Source: Limnohabitans sp.
Lineage (GTDB): Bacteria; Pseudomonadota; Gammaproteobacteria; Burkholderiales; Burkholderiaceae_C
DNA length: 64,000 nt
Reading direction: 5' to 3'
NCBI GenBank assembly: GCA_030158125.1
Contig: JAOATL010000012.1
Span: 186,001 to 250,000 of the forward strand
The notes under the pieces were generated by a model. The model did no database searches. It saw only the letters and a list, made by a program, of their open reading frames with translations, and had not been told where the DNA came from. Below are positions 35,502-44,933 of the stretch, in pieces. Position 1 is the first letter of the stretch; the number at the start of each line of letters is the position of its first letter. A program made the position numbers and the translations under genes.

Positions 35502-36917
35502 ATGGCAAAGACCGTCGCAGACGTGATGAAGATGGTGAAAGAGAACGAAGTCAAGTTTGTTGACTTCCGCTTCACCGATACCCGTGGCAAAGAACAACAC
35601 GTTTCTGTGCCAATTTCCCACTTTGATGAAGACAAGTTCACCGACGGCCACGCCTTCGACGGCTCTTCTATTGCAGGTTGGAAGGGCATTGAAGCCTCCG
35701 ACATGTTGTTGATGCCCGATCCCAACACAGCCAACATCGACCCCTTCTTCGAAGAAACAACTTTGATCTTGGGCTGCGACGTGTTGGAGCCTGGTGATGG
35801 CAAAGCCTACGACCGCGATCCACGTTCTATCGCCAAGCGCGCTGAAGCCTACTTGAAGGCTTCCGGTTTGGGTGACACTGCTTACTTCGGACCTGAGCCA
35901 GAATTCTTCTTGTTCGACGACGTTCGCTTTGGTAGCGACATGTCCGGTTCGTTCTTCAAGATCGACGACTACGAAGCACCTTGGAACAGCGGCACCAAAA
36001 TGGAAGGCGGCAACCGCGGTCACCGTCCTACCGTCAAAGGTGGTTACTTCCCAGTGCCTCCCGTTGACAGCACACAAGACATGCGCGCTGAAATGTCCCT
36101 GATTCTCGAATCCATGGGCATCCCCGTTGAAGTGTTCCACCACGAAGTGGCTGGCGCTGGTCAAAACGAAATCGGCACACGCTTCAGCACATTGGTTGAG
36201 CGCGCTGACTGGACCCAAACATTGAAGTACGTGGTTTGGAACGTGGCCAACGCCTACGGCAAAACAGCTACTTTCATGCCCAAGCCCTTGGTCGGTGACA
36301 ACGGTTCCGGCATGCACGTTCACCAGTCCATCTGGAAAGACGGCAAAAACTTGTTCGCTGGCAACGGCTACGCAGGTTTGTCAGACTACGCGCTGTACTA
36401 CATCGGCGGCATCATCAAGCACGCACGTGCATTGAACGCCATCACCAACCCAACAACAAACAGCTACAAGCGTTTGGTGCCTGGTTTTGAAGCGCCTGTG
36501 AAGTTGGCTTACTCAAGCCGCAACCGTTCTGCTTCGATTCGCATTCCTCACGTTGCATCTGACAAAGGTCGCCGCATTGAAGCGCGCTTCCCAGATCCAA
36601 TGGCCAACCCCTACCTTTGCTTCGCAGCATTGATGATGGCTGGTTTGGATGGCGTGGAAAACAAGATCCACCCAGGCGAAGCGGCTACCAAAGATTTGTA
36701 CCATTTGCCGCCTGAAGAAGACGCATTGGTGCCAACCGTTTGCCACAGCTTGGACCAAGCCCTCGAGTATTTGGACAAAGACCGTGCCTTCCTCACAAAA
36801 GGTGGCGTGTTCACAGACTCCATGATCGACGCCTACATTGAATTGAAAATGGGTGAAGTCACACGCTTCCGTCAAGCCGTGCACCCCATCGAATACGAAA
36901 TGTATTACTCACTGTAA
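35502..36917 (+). CDS. glnA: Glutamine synthetase, type I
   Basis: 471 residues; makes glutamine from glutamate, ammonia and ATP as a dodecamer. Start at ATG 35502 behind AGGAG (35491-35495); a longer frame upstream is not family-like. Motifs: [19 protein letters not shown] near 50, [11 protein letters not shown] near 128, [10 protein letters not shown] near 266, NRSASIRIP near 340. Tyr400 in [11 protein letters not shown] is the adenylylation site of the beta subtype, so activity is probably also set by GlnE. Transcription: NtrC site plus sigma-54 promoter. Confidence 0.98.
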   Translation: MAKTVADVMKMVKENEVKFVDFRFTDTRGKEQHVSVPISHFDEDKFTDGHAFDGSSIAGWKGIEASDMLLMPDPNTANIDPFFEETTLILGCDVLEPGDGKAYDRDPRSIAKRAEAYLKASGLGDTAYFGPEPEFFLFDDVRFGSDMSGSFFKIDDYEAPWNSGTKMEGGNRGHRPTVKGGYFPVPPVDSTQDMRAEMSLILESMGIPVEVFHHEVAGAGQNEIGTRFSTLVERADWTQTLKYVVWNVANAYGKTATFMPKPLVGDNGSGMHVHQSIWKDGKNLFAGNGYAGLSDYALYYIGGIIKHARALNAITNPTTNSYKRLVPGFEAPVKLAYSSRNRSASIRIPHVASDKGRRIEARFPDPMANPYLCFAALMMAGLDGVENKIHPGEAATKDLYHLPPEEDALVPTVCHSLDQALEYLDKDRAFLTKGGVFTDSMIDAYIELKMGEVTRFRQAVHPIEYEMYYSL

Positions 36918-36950
36918 TTTGCAGCGAGTTGGGCACCTGAGCCCTACCCG

Positions 36951-36980
36951 AAAAGGACGGCTCAGGCCGTCCTTTTTTTT
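36951..36980 (+). terminator. Intrinsic terminator after glnA
   Basis: GGACGGC (36955-36961), loop TCAG, GCCGTCC (36966-36972), then eight T residues; four preceding A residues extend the stem. It separates glnA from the ntrB side, so ntrBC expression needs read-through or its own promoter. Confidence 0.92.
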
Positions 36981-36997
36981 GGCTGAAAGCAAACGGA

Positions 36998-37573
36998 ATG
37001 ACCTCATTGGCAATGCGCACAAAAACAAGTTCAATCTTGGTCACAACCCTGTGTGCTTGGCTTCTTGGGGGCTTAAGCTTCAGTGCATGGGCAAGCCAAA
37101 CCATTTATAAGTGTGGTCAAGAAATTACCAATCAACCGCATGACCCTAAGTTGTGTCAGGCATTGCGCATTTCACAACCCACTCAAATCGAGGGCACACG
37201 GGTTCAGCAGGTGCCAACGCCGACCCTCAAATCTGCGCCCTCTGGTGGCTGGAGCTCGCCTGCTCCGCAGCCTGCTGGCGTCGGTTTTGATCTGAGCCAG
37301 TCTTCAGGTGACGCGTCAAACCGGCAGGTTCAAATGCGCACCATCTTGGAGGATGAGTGGCAAAAGTTAAGCGTTCAATACGCCGAATTGGTGCGTCGCA
37401 GCGGTGGTGGGCAAGCTGCCGCTTCCGCTGGTGAAGCCAAGCACGCTTCAGGCGATGCACAAGGTGCCCAAGACTTCAAGGATCAGCTTCAAAGACTGGC
37501 ACGTGACATGCAAGCCTTGCAGCGTGAACTGAACCGATACGGCAAGCCTGTGCCAACGCTGAATTCAAAATGA
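36998..37573 (+). CDS. Exported protein of unknown function between glnA and ntrB
   Basis: 191 residues with a signal peptide ending SAWA-SQ at about residue 33 (first ATG 36998; a second at 37013 would also serve). After cleavage comes TIYKCGQEITNQPHDPKLCQ, a DUF4124-like N-terminal segment with two cysteines. Then a Pro/Ser-rich linker and a C-terminal coiled-coil-prone part (FKDQLQRLARDMQALQREL). No known function. It ends seven bases before ntrB, so it probably shares its transcript. Confidence 0.75.
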   Translation: MTSLAMRTKTSSILVTTLCAWLLGGLSFSAWASQTIYKCGQEITNQPHDPKLCQALRISQPTQIEGTRVQQVPTPTLKSAPSGGWSSPAPQPAGVGFDLSQSSGDASNRQVQMRTILEDEWQKLSVQYAELVRRSGGGQAAASAGEAKHASGDAQGAQDFKDQLQRLARDMQALQRELNRYGKPVPTLNSK

Positions 37574-37580
37574 GTGAACC

Positions 37581-38660
37581 ATGACAACAGCCCCCGCCAG
37601 CTCACCCGCCACACGTTTTCACGCATTCGATTTGTTGGCAACGCCCATTGCTGTCTTGAAAAGTGACGGCTCGGTGGTTTTTGTGAATTCAGAACTAGAA
37701 GATGTGATGGGGCAGTCGCGAAGAAGTTTAGAAGGGCATTCTTTTTTGCACTTTTTCGCCGATCCACAGCCCCTTCTGCATGCCTTAACGGGCGCCAAAG
37801 CCAATGAATTTGCCGCGCTGCGATACGACGCCGAGTTGTTGCGAATTAACCCGGAGGATGCATTGCCGGTGCATGTGATCGTTGCGCAGTCAGATGACTC
37901 CGAGGAAGTCATCATTGAGTTGCTGCCCATTCAGCAGCAAACACGTCAGGACAGAGAAGAGCGCCTGCTAGATCAAGCGCAAGCCAACAAAGAATTGATT
38001 CGCAATTTGGCCCATGAAATTAAAAATCCATTGGGCGGCATTCGAGGCGCCGCGCAATTGCTCGAAATGGAAATGGAATCCAAAGAGCTGACTGAATATA
38101 CGCAAGTGATCATTCGTGAGGCGGATCGATTGCAGACACTTGTCGATCGCTTACTGGCCCCACATCGGCGCCCCCACTTGGTGGGCGATGTGAACATTCA
38201 CGAAGTCTGTGAACGGGTCAGGTCGCTCATCGTCTCTGAATTCCCCAGAGGGATTCGTGTCATTCGTGACTACGATACATCCATTCCTGAGTTCAGGGGT
38301 GACAGAGAGCAGCTCATTCAAGCGGTCCTCAACATCTCACACAACGCTGCGCAAGCCTTGTTAGAGCGAATCACAGACGGCAATGCAGAGCTGAGATTCA
38401 AGACAAGAATTGCACGCCAAGTCACTTTTGGCAAGCAACGCTACCGACTGGCATTGGAATTGCATGTCATCGACAACGGGCCTGGTGTTCCAGACTCAAT
38501 CAAGGATCGCATTTTCTTCCCGCTCATTTCGGGCAGAGAAGGTGGCTCTGGCTTAGGTCTCACTTTGGCGCAGACTTTTGTTCAGCAGCATCATGGTTTG
38601 ATTGAGTGTGAAAGCGTGCCAGGCCGTACCGATTTCAAAATTTTGATTCCGTTGCCCTGA
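37581..38660 (+). CDS. ntrB: Nitrogen regulation sensor kinase NtrB (NR-II)
   Basis: 359 residues, cytoplasmic, no transmembrane segment. PAS domain at about 12-120, HisKA with the phosphoacceptor in RNLAHEIKNPLGGIRGAAQL near 140, N box NISHNAAQALLER near 250, then DNGPGVPDSIKDRIFFPL and GGSGLGLTLAQTF. It phosphorylates or dephosphorylates NtrC under control of PII and glutamine. It lies 39 bases before ntrC. Confidence 0.96.
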   Translation: MTTAPASSPATRFHAFDLLATPIAVLKSDGSVVFVNSELEDVMGQSRRSLEGHSFLHFFADPQPLLHALTGAKANEFAALRYDAELLRINPEDALPVHVIVAQSDDSEEVIIELLPIQQQTRQDREERLLDQAQANKELIRNLAHEIKNPLGGIRGAAQLLEMEMESKELTEYTQVIIREADRLQTLVDRLLAPHRRPHLVGDVNIHEVCERVRSLIVSEFPRGIRVIRDYDTSIPEFRGDREQLIQAVLNISHNAAQALLERITDGNAELRFKTRIARQVTFGKQRYRLALELHVIDNGPGVPDSIKDRIFFPLISGREGGSGLGLTLAQTFVQQHHGLIECESVPGRTDFKILIPLP

Positions 38661-38699
38661 GCTGTTTCAGTGCATGCCACTTAGAGAAAGTTAAGACCC

Positions 38700-40199
38700 A
38701 TGAAGCCTATCTGGATCGTAGACGATGACCAATCCATTCGATTCGTCTTAGAGAAAGCCTTGCTGCGTGAAGGCTTGGCAACTCGCAGTTTTACAAATCC
38801 TCGGGAGGTTTTGGCGGCGCTGAACACAGAGGAAGGCCGTGAAGGCCCCCAGGTATTGGTCAGTGACATTCGAATGCCTGGCGGCTCTGGCCTCGATCTC
38901 TTGACGGAAGTCAAGCTGCGTCTGCCGGGTTTGCCGGTCATCATCATGACGGCATTTTCAGACCTTGACAGTGCCGTTTCTGCGTTTCAAAACGGGGCGT
39001 TTGAGTATCTGCCCAAACCGTTTGATTTACCCAAGGCCATCGAATTGATTCGACGCGCGTTGGAAGAGAGTCAACGCGAAGAGGTGGCTGAAGAATTGAT
39101 GGCCGCCACGCCTGAGATGTTGGGTCAAGCGCCCGCCATGCAGGATGTCTTCCGCGCCATTGGCCGTTTGTCGCAAAGCAATGTCACGGTCATGATCACG
39201 GGTGAGTCGGGGTCTGGCAAAGAACTGGTTGCGCGTGCACTGCACAAGCACTCACCACGCGCCAACGGCCCCTTTGTGGCCATCAACACTGCGGCCATCC
39301 CCAAGGACTTACTGGAAAGCGAACTCTTCGGGCATGAGCGCGGTGCATTTACGGGTGCGCAAACATCTCGACGGGGTCGATTTGAGCAAGCAGAGGGCGG
39401 CACCTTGTTCTTGGATGAAATTGGTGACATGCCCTTTGATTTGCAAACACGCTTGTTGCGTGTGTTGTCCGATGGTCATTTCTACCGTGTCGGTGGACAC
39501 AGTGCGGTCAAGGCCAATGTGCGCGTCATTGCCGCCACCCATCAAGACCTTGAACAACGCGTGAAAGAAGGGGTGTTCCGCGAAGACTTGTTTCACCGCT
39601 TGAATGTAATCCGTTTGCGTTTGCCTGCTTTGCGCGAACGTCGCGAAGATGTGCATGTACTCACCAAACACTTCTTGTTGCAAAGCGCGCAACAGTTGGG
39701 TGTGGAGCCCAAGCGAATTTCAGAACCAGCTTTGGAGATGTTGAGTCACTTCAACTTTCCTGGCAATGTGCGCCAGTTGGAAAACATTTGCCATTGGTTG
39801 ACCGTCATGGCGCCGGCTCAAATGATTGAGCCCAAAGATTTGCCACCTGAGGTTTTGTCGCCTGTCCCAGATGCGCAGGTGGCGGCGACAGGAATGAGGT
39901 CAGATGAGCCAGGTGTTGCCACAGAAGCAATGGCCATCGCGCATGCGGTGCCGAGCAGTTCCTTGGTGAATCTGGGTCCGCACGCTGGGTGGGAGAGTGC
40001 TTTAGAAGTGGAGGCGCTTCAACTCTTGGGCACGGATCGACAAGACGTATGGGATGTGCTGACGCGTCGCTTTGAATCGTTGCTCATTCAAGCTGCACTG
40101 GCCACCACAAGGGGGCGCAGAATTGAAGCTGCAGTGAAGTTGGGGATTGGGCGCAACACCATCACACGAAAAATTCAAGAGTTGCACATCGAAGGCTGA
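38700..40199 (+). CDS. ntrC: Nitrogen regulator NtrC (NR-I)
   Basis: 499 residues. Receiver domain with IVDDDQSI and the phospho-Asp in VSDIRMPGGSGLDLL near residue 62, AAA+ sigma-54-activating domain (Walker A GESGSGKELVARAL near 170, GAFTGA loop in ERGAFTGAQTSR near 217, LDEIGDMP near 240) and a C-terminal Fis-type helix-turn-helix (IEAAVKLGIGRNTITRKIQE). It binds upstream of glnA and other nitrogen genes. The linker between AAA+ and DNA-binding domains is long (about 65 residues). The bidirectional terminator follows. Confidence 0.97.
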   Translation: MKPIWIVDDDQSIRFVLEKALLREGLATRSFTNPREVLAALNTEEGREGPQVLVSDIRMPGGSGLDLLTEVKLRLPGLPVIIMTAFSDLDSAVSAFQNGAFEYLPKPFDLPKAIELIRRALEESQREEVAEELMAATPEMLGQAPAMQDVFRAIGRLSQSNVTVMITGESGSGKELVARALHKHSPRANGPFVAINTAAIPKDLLESELFGHERGAFTGAQTSRRGRFEQAEGGTLFLDEIGDMPFDLQTRLLRVLSDGHFYRVGGHSAVKANVRVIAATHQDLEQRVKEGVFREDLFHRLNVIRLRLPALRERREDVHVLTKHFLLQSAQQLGVEPKRISEPALEMLSHFNFPGNVRQLENICHWLTVMAPAQMIEPKDLPPEVLSPVPDAQVAATGMRSDEPGVATEAMAIAHAVPSSSLVNLGPHAGWESALEVEALQLLGTDRQDVWDVLTRRFESLLIQAALATTRGRRIEAAVKLGIGRNTITRKIQELHIEG

Positions 40200-40219
40200 A
40201 CCCTTCGCAAGCTCCAAAA

Positions 40220-40245
40220 AAAAGGCCTTCGAAAGAAGGCCTTTT
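40220..40245. terminator. Bidirectional terminator between ntrC and the lipoprotein gene
   Basis: AAAAGGCCTTC-GAAA-GAAGGCCTTTT is an 11-bp stem with a GAAA tetraloop. On the minus strand a further A-run (40216-40219) makes eight T residues; on the plus strand there are four. It can serve both converging genes. Confidence 0.9.
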
Positions 40246-40287
40246 GTGTGTCTAGTTGCTAGCCTCTGGGGGCTCAGTGAGCGTTCA

Positions 40288-41550
40288 TCATTTGGAAGTG
40301 AGAATGCCGCCCGCTGCATCGACCGCAAGGTACTGATTTTGTGCGCGTAACAAAGATTTGAGTTCAGCGTTTGTGTTGCTGGTTTGGTGTGACCAATTGG
40401 CGGCGTCGGTGCTGGTCATGATCGTGCCATTGCTGCCAACCACCAAGAACTGATTGACCGATGACAAGGCATTCAAAGACGCTGTGGTGTTGGCGTTTTG
40501 CAATGTCCAAGTGATGGCATCAGGACTGCTCAGAACTGTGCCATTCTCGCCAACCGCAACGAATCGATGGCTGGTGGTGCTGTCGACAACGCTGGTCAAT
40601 GCGCCGACGGCCTTTAATGTGCTCGTGTTGTTGGATGCTTGCGCTGTCCAAGTCGTGCCATCCGTGCTGGTGAGGATGGTGCCACTTGCCCCCACCGCGA
40701 CCCATGTGCCAGCAGCAGTGTATGCAACGCCATGTAAATTCGCAGCAGTTGGCACGCTGCTGGCTGCCGTCCACGTGATGGCATCTTTGCTGTTCAGCAC
40801 GGTGCCGTTGTCGCCGACAGCAACCACCATGCTGCCATTGGCTGCCAGGGCGTTCAAATTCTGCGAGGTGTTGCTGCTGGCTGTTGTCCAAGTTTTTGTA
40901 TCGGTGCTGTAAATGATCTTGCCATTTGCGCCTGCAGCAATGAATTTAGCAAATCCAAATTCAGCAGCGTGCAAATCGGTGCCGACCACGGAGGGCAGCG
41001 TGCTCCAAGCATCTGGGCTGGTGGCATTGAACATGCGGCCACCATTGCCGACTGCCAAATAAGCGTATTTCAAAGTATTGGTGGCGGTTTCAATGTAGCT
41101 GCCAAATGTCAAGCCAGTACGTGTTCCGGTCGTTAAAGCTGTGCCGTTGGCCCATTCAATGCCGGAGATGCGCGGTGTCGAGGTCACTGTGGGCGTTGCA
41201 TCGCCACCTGGTCCCTCATTGATGCGTCCTGTCATGAAAAATGAATAAGGGGTGCCATTGGTGAGCCCAGTGACCACAAAGGGCGAGGTCACTTTGATTC
41301 GGTAAGTGGAACCAGCAGTGGCCAACCAGTTGGCCATGGTGAGGCTGGGACTGTTGGGCGCCGCAAAGATCCAGTATTCAACGCCAGCTGTTTCTTGCCA
41401 ACTGACCGTGACTTGGCTGTCGCCGGCCACAACACTGATACCCGCCGCAGGGGGGGGCGGTGTGGTGGAAGATGAACTGCCGCCACAAGCTGCCACGAGA
41501 AAGGCAGAGGCCAAAGCCAGTAAAGATGCGCGAATTGAGTACAAAGACAT
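40288..41550 (-). CDS. Lipoprotein with Asp-box/Ycf48-like beta-propeller repeats
   Basis: 420 residues from ATG 41550. The lipobox LVAAC near residue 21 is followed by GGSSSSTTPPPP, so it is lipid-anchored. Residues about 35-130 form a fibronectin-III-like segment. The rest is built of about six repeats of 40-45 residues with cores such as VAVGDNGTVLNSKDAITWT and VAVGASGTILTSTDGTTWT, the S-x-D-x-x-x-W Asp-box pattern of propeller proteins. Function unknown; adhesion or a surface scaffold is possible. Sequence of the repeats is uneven, so there may have been recent duplication. Confidence 0.8.
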   Translation of the reverse strand: MSLYSIRASLLALASAFLVAACGGSSSSTTPPPPAAGISVVAGDSQVTVSWQETAGVEYWIFAAPNSPSLTMANWLATAGSTYRIKVTSPFVVTGLTNGTPYSFFMTGRINEGPGGDATPTVTSTPRISGIEWANGTALTTGTRTGLTFGSYIETATNTLKYAYLAVGNGGRMFNATSPDAWSTLPSVVGTDLHAAEFGFAKFIAAGANGKIIYSTDTKTWTTASSNTSQNLNALAANGSMVVAVGDNGTVLNSKDAITWTAASSVPTAANLHGVAYTAAGTWVAVGASGTILTSTDGTTWTAQASNNTSTLKAVGALTSVVDSTTSHRFVAVGENGTVLSSPDAITWTLQNANTTASLNALSSVNQFLVVGSNGTIMTSTDAANWSHQTSNTNAELKSLLRAQNQYLAVDAAGGILTSK

Positions 41551-41584
41551 GAATATTTCCTGTGCGGAACCGTGTTGACCCCAA

Positions 41585-41616
41585 ATTCTAAGTGACCAGG
41601 CCAGGGATCGTGTCAA
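41585..41616 (-). promoter_or_regulatory. Possible sigma-70 promoter of the lipoprotein gene
   Basis: On the minus strand TTGACA (41616-41611) is followed after 20 bases by TAGAAT (41590-41585). The -35 is perfect, but the spacer is three bases too long. It lies 35 bases before the lipoprotein start. Confidence 0.3.
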
Positions 41617-41699
41617 TTTTTGCTATGAAGCCTTCAGGTAGACTGTAACCTTGTGCGTTTCGCACTGGAAATATTTTCATTTCTTTGAAAAGAGCCATC

Positions 41700-42080
41700 A
41701 TGAATTTGGTCATTGCTTCTGTGCTGGTCGCCGGCACCATGCCTTGGGTTTGCGCGATCATTGCCAAAGCCGGTCAGCGCAATTACGACAACCACAATCC
41801 GCGGGAGTGGTTGTCGCATCTGACGGGCTATCGTGCGCGGGCCAATGCAGCGCAAGCCAATTGTTTTGAGGCGTTTCCGCTTTATGCGGTCGGTATTTTG
41901 CTGGCCTTGTACACAGAAGTGCCAATCGATGAAATAGAACTGTATGCAGGTCTGTTCATCGCGGCACGGGTGGCTTACATCGCTTTCTACATCAGCGATC
42001 AAGACAAATTTCGTTCTTTGGCTTGGGTGCTGGGTGTGGGCAGCTGTGTGGCTTTACTGGTTGCCAGCATGCTGGCCTGA
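41700..42080 (+). CDS. MAPEG-family membrane protein
   Basis: 126 residues from ATG 41700; a TTG at 41685 would lengthen it by five. Four hydrophobic segments, at about 2-25, 55-75, 83-100 and 108-126. The motif RARANAAQANCFEAFPLYAVGILLA is the MAPEG signature (Arg/Asn/Glu in helix 2). MAPEG proteins are glutathione- or eicosanoid-linked membrane enzymes in eukaryotes; bacterial roles are unclear. It converges on glnS, with a hairpin between. Confidence 0.87.
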   Translation: MNLVIASVLVAGTMPWVCAIIAKAGQRNYDNHNPREWLSHLTGYRARANAAQANCFEAFPLYAVGILLALYTEVPIDEIELYAGLFIAARVAYIAFYISDQDKFRSLAWVLGVGSCVALLVASMLA

Positions 42081-42090
42081 AACACCGGGC

Positions 42091-42117
42091 GCTGCCCCTG
42101 TTTGATGCAGGGACAGC
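42091..42117. terminator. Hairpin between MAPEG gene and glnS
   Basis: GCTGCCCCTG and CAGGGACAGC pair across a 7-base loop with one C-A mismatch. It lies between two converging genes and has no strong T-run, so it is a probable but not classic terminator. Confidence 0.5.
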
Positions 42118-42130
42118 CGAGACGTGTCGC

Positions 42131-43966
42131 TTATTTGCTCCAGGTGTCTTTCAGGCCTGTGCACCGATTAAAGACCAGTTTGCCGCTGACATGATCGATG
42201 CGGTCTGCCACAAAGTAGCCATGGCGCTCAAATTGAAATTTGGCATCGGCTGAGCAGTTGCGCAGTGAGGGTTCCACAAACGCTTGGATGACTTGCAGGC
42301 TGTGGGGGTTCAGGCTGGCCAAGAAGTCTTTGCCACCCGCATCGGGGTGTGCTTCGTTGAACAAACGGTCATACAAACGAACCTCCGCCACAGTGGCTTC
42401 GGCTTGTGACACCCAAGTGATCACGCCTTTCACTTTGACGCTGTCAGAGCCTGGGGTTCCACTTTTTGTATCGGGAATAAGTTGGGCCAGCACTTCAGTC
42501 ACTTGGCCGTTGGCGTCTTTGTTGGCACCGGTGCATTCAATCACGTGGCCGTATTTAAGACGCACTTTGTTGCCAGGGAATAAACGGAAAAAACCTTTGG
42601 GTGGTGTTTCTTCGTAGTCAGTTCGCTCGATCCAAAGTGATTTTCCAAATTTGAATTGACGCTTGCCCAATTCAGGGTGATGCGGGTGCACAGGTGCTTG
42701 GCAATCGTCCAACGTACCGGTACCCATCAGTTCATCCCAGTTGGTGATGGTGAGCGCGATGGGGTCGAGCACAGCCATGGCCCGTGCAGCTTTGGGATCG
42801 AGATCGTCGCGCAAGCATCCCTCAAGAGTGCTGTAGTCAATCCATGAGTCACTTTTGGTGACACCAATGCGCTCGGCAAACAGTTGCAGGCTCTCGGGTG
42901 TGTAGCCACGGCGGCGCAAACCCACAATGGTGGGCATGCGAGGATCATCCCAACCTTGAACCTTGCCTTCGTTGACCAGTTGCGCCAATTTGCGTTTGCT
43001 GGTGATCACGTAGGTGAGGTTCAGGCGCGCAAATTCGTATTGCTTGGGATTGGGCTGGGACAATAAAGCGGTGAGCACTGTGCCATCAGGCAAGTTGTGT
43101 GATTCGCTAAGGCGCGCCAACAGCCAATCGTAAAACGGCCGTTGGTCTTCAAACTCCAAGGTGCAAATGCTGTGCGTAATTTGTTCCAACGCATCTTCGA
43201 TGGGGTGGGCAAACGTGTACATCGGATAGATGCACCAGGTATCGCCCGTGTTGTGGTGCGTGGCCCTGCGGATGCGATAAATGGCCGGATCGCGCATGTT
43301 GATGTTGGGCGACGCCATGTCAATTTTGGCGCGCAGCACGGCAGCGCCGTCGGCCAATTGTCCGTCGCGCATTTCACGGAAACGGTTGAGGTTTTCTGCG
43401 CGAGTGCGAGTGCGGAAAGGGCTGTCTTTGCCGGGCGTGTTGAAGTCGCCACGGTTCAGGCGCATGTCTTCGGCCGATTGCTCATCGACATAGGCCAGTC
43501 CGGCCTGAATGAGGAACTCGGCCGCGCGGTACATGAAGTCAAAGTAGTCGCTGGCCTGGTACAGGTGCGAGGTGCCATTGGCATCCCAGTTGAAGCCTAA
43601 CCACTTCACAGCATCCAATATGGTGTTGACGTATTCGGTGTCTTCTTTTTCTGGGTTGGTATCGTCAAATCGCATGTGACACACACCGCCGTAGTCGCGC
43701 GCCAATCCGAAATTCAAGCAGATACTTTTGGCGTGACCCACGTGCAAATAGCCATTGGGCTCGGGCGGAAAGCGTGTGCGAATTTTGGCAGGATCGGGCA
43801 TGCCTTTGGCATGGTGGGCCGCGTCTCCCGGTGAGCCTGCCCATTGCCGGGATGCATAGGTGCCCTGGGCCAAATCGGCTTCTATGATCTGGCGCAGAAA
43901 GTTGCTGACCTTGTGGCCCTCTGTGGGGGCGTCTGTTGGATTGACTTTGTCGTTGGCTGTGCTCAT
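42131..43966 (-). CDS. glnS: Glutaminyl-tRNA synthetase
   Basis: 611 residues, class I synthetase. HIGH-type motif PPEPNGYLHVGHAKSICLNF near residue 68, VCHMRFDDTNPEKEDTEYV near 97, the KMSKS equivalent VITSKRKLAQLVNEG near 330, and LRRRGYTPESLQLFAERIGV near 350. The C-terminal beta-barrel anticodon domain begins near 390. It adds glutamine to tRNA-Gln directly. The gene is divergent from uppP across a 75-base gap. Confidence 0.97.
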   Translation of the reverse strand: MSTANDKVNPTDAPTEGHKVSNFLRQIIEADLAQGTYASRQWAGSPGDAAHHAKGMPDPAKIRTRFPPEPNGYLHVGHAKSICLNFGLARDYGGVCHMRFDDTNPEKEDTEYVNTILDAVKWLGFNWDANGTSHLYQASDYFDFMYRAAEFLIQAGLAYVDEQSAEDMRLNRGDFNTPGKDSPFRTRTRAENLNRFREMRDGQLADGAAVLRAKIDMASPNINMRDPAIYRIRRATHHNTGDTWCIYPMYTFAHPIEDALEQITHSICTLEFEDQRPFYDWLLARLSESHNLPDGTVLTALLSQPNPKQYEFARLNLTYVITSKRKLAQLVNEGKVQGWDDPRMPTIVGLRRRGYTPESLQLFAERIGVTKSDSWIDYSTLEGCLRDDLDPKAARAMAVLDPIALTITNWDELMGTGTLDDCQAPVHPHHPELGKRQFKFGKSLWIERTDYEETPPKGFFRLFPGNKVRLKYGHVIECTGANKDANGQVTEVLAQLIPDTKSGTPGSDSVKVKGVITWVSQAEATVAEVRLYDRLFNEAHPDAGGKDFLASLNPHSLQVIQAFVEPSLRNCSADAKFQFERHGYFVADRIDHVSGKLVFNRCTGLKDTWSK

Positions 43967-44041
43967 GGCCTGATTTTAGAGGCAGTCAGTGGGTGTGGCA
44001 CCTGTGAAGAGCGATAATTCAGGGATATCGAAGGAGTACCT

Positions 44042-44866
44042 GTGGATTCAATGTTGCTGCTTAAAGCCGCGGTCATGGGCGTGGTGGAAGGATTGACCGA
44101 ATTTTTGCCCATTTCGTCAACGGGGCACCTGATTTTGGCTGGCGCTTTGTTGGGCTTTGATGACGACAAGGCCAAGGTCTTTGACATCGCCATTCAGACC
44201 GGCGCCATTTTTGCTGTGATCTTGGTTTACTGGGAAAAAATTCGCAGCATCCTTAAGGCGCTCCCATATCAAGTTGAAGCGCAAAGATTTGTTCTCAATG
44301 TCTTCATTGGCTTTCTGCCGGCTGTGGTCTTGGGCTTGTTGTTTGGCAAGCTGATCAAGGCGCACTTGTTCACGCCGTGGGTGGTTGCCACGACCTTCAT
44401 TGTGGGAGGCTTCATCATTTTGTGGGCTGAAAGAAGACCCGCGTCCAGTGTACGCATCCGTGCTGTGGAAGACATGCGCGGTCGCGATGCCCTCATGGTG
44501 GGCTTGGTGCAGTGTTTGGCCATGGTGCCTGGTACCAGCCGAAGTGGTGCCACCATCATCGGCGGTATGCTGTTGGGGCTGTCACGCAAGGCTGCCACCG
44601 ACTTTTCATTCTTCTTGGCCATTCCCACCCTGATGGGGGCAGGGGCCTACAGTCTTTACAAAGAACGGGCTTTGTTGTCGATAGCGGACGTGCCTTTGTT
44701 TGCCACAGGCTTGGTCGTTTCGTTCATCAGTGCCTGGATTTGCGTGCGCTGGCTTTTGAAATACATTGCCAGCCACAGCTTTGAGGTGTTTGCCTGGTAC
44801 CGCATTTCATTTGGTTTGGTGGTGCTGGGCACCGCTTGGACCGGCATGGTGACTTGGGCACCTTAA
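44042..44866 (+). CDS. uppP: Undecaprenyl-diphosphatase
   Basis: UppP/BacA, 274 residues, about eight transmembrane segments. It recycles the undecaprenyl carrier of peptidoglycan synthesis and gives bacitracin resistance in excess. It carries [19 protein letters not shown] near residue 15 and [17 protein letters not shown] near 160, the two active-site blocks. The start is GTG 44042 behind AAGGAG (44030-44035), with ideal spacing. Confidence 0.95.
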   Translation: MDSMLLLKAAVMGVVEGLTEFLPISSTGHLILAGALLGFDDDKAKVFDIAIQTGAIFAVILVYWEKIRSILKALPYQVEAQRFVLNVFIGFLPAVVLGLLFGKLIKAHLFTPWVVATTFIVGGFIILWAERRPASSVRIRAVEDMRGRDALMVGLVQCLAMVPGTSRSGATIIGGMLLGLSRKAATDFSFFLAIPTLMGAGAYSLYKERALLSIADVPLFATGLVVSFISAWICVRWLLKYIASHSFEVFAWYRISFGLVVLGTAWTGMVTWAP

Positions 44867-44880
44867 ACCGCTTGGCTGCC

Positions 44881-44933
44881 GTGAATTTGGCGGGGTGAAT
44901 TTGGCGTAGTTACGTTGGCGCAGTTACTTCGGC
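44881..44933. repeat. Degenerate 14-bp tandem repeat between uppP and a hydrolase
   Basis: Units start at 44881, 44895, 44909 and 44923. The first two share GTGAATTTGGCG exactly; the others read GTTACGTTGGCG and a partial GTTACTTCGGC. The last unit runs into the hydrolase stop codon. It looks like simple slippage expansion. Confidence 0.55.

Noticed and set aside
37581..40199. ntrBC as a general stress or other two-component pair
   Set aside because: The NtrB without membrane segments, NtrC with GAFTGA and Fis-type domain, and the glnA linkage all support the nitrogen pair.
41574..41592. GGGGTCA sequence resembling the palindrome end upstream of the lipoprotein gene
   Set aside because: The shared core AATTTGGGGTCA differs from the repeat in the part after GGGGTCA and is too short to call a copy.
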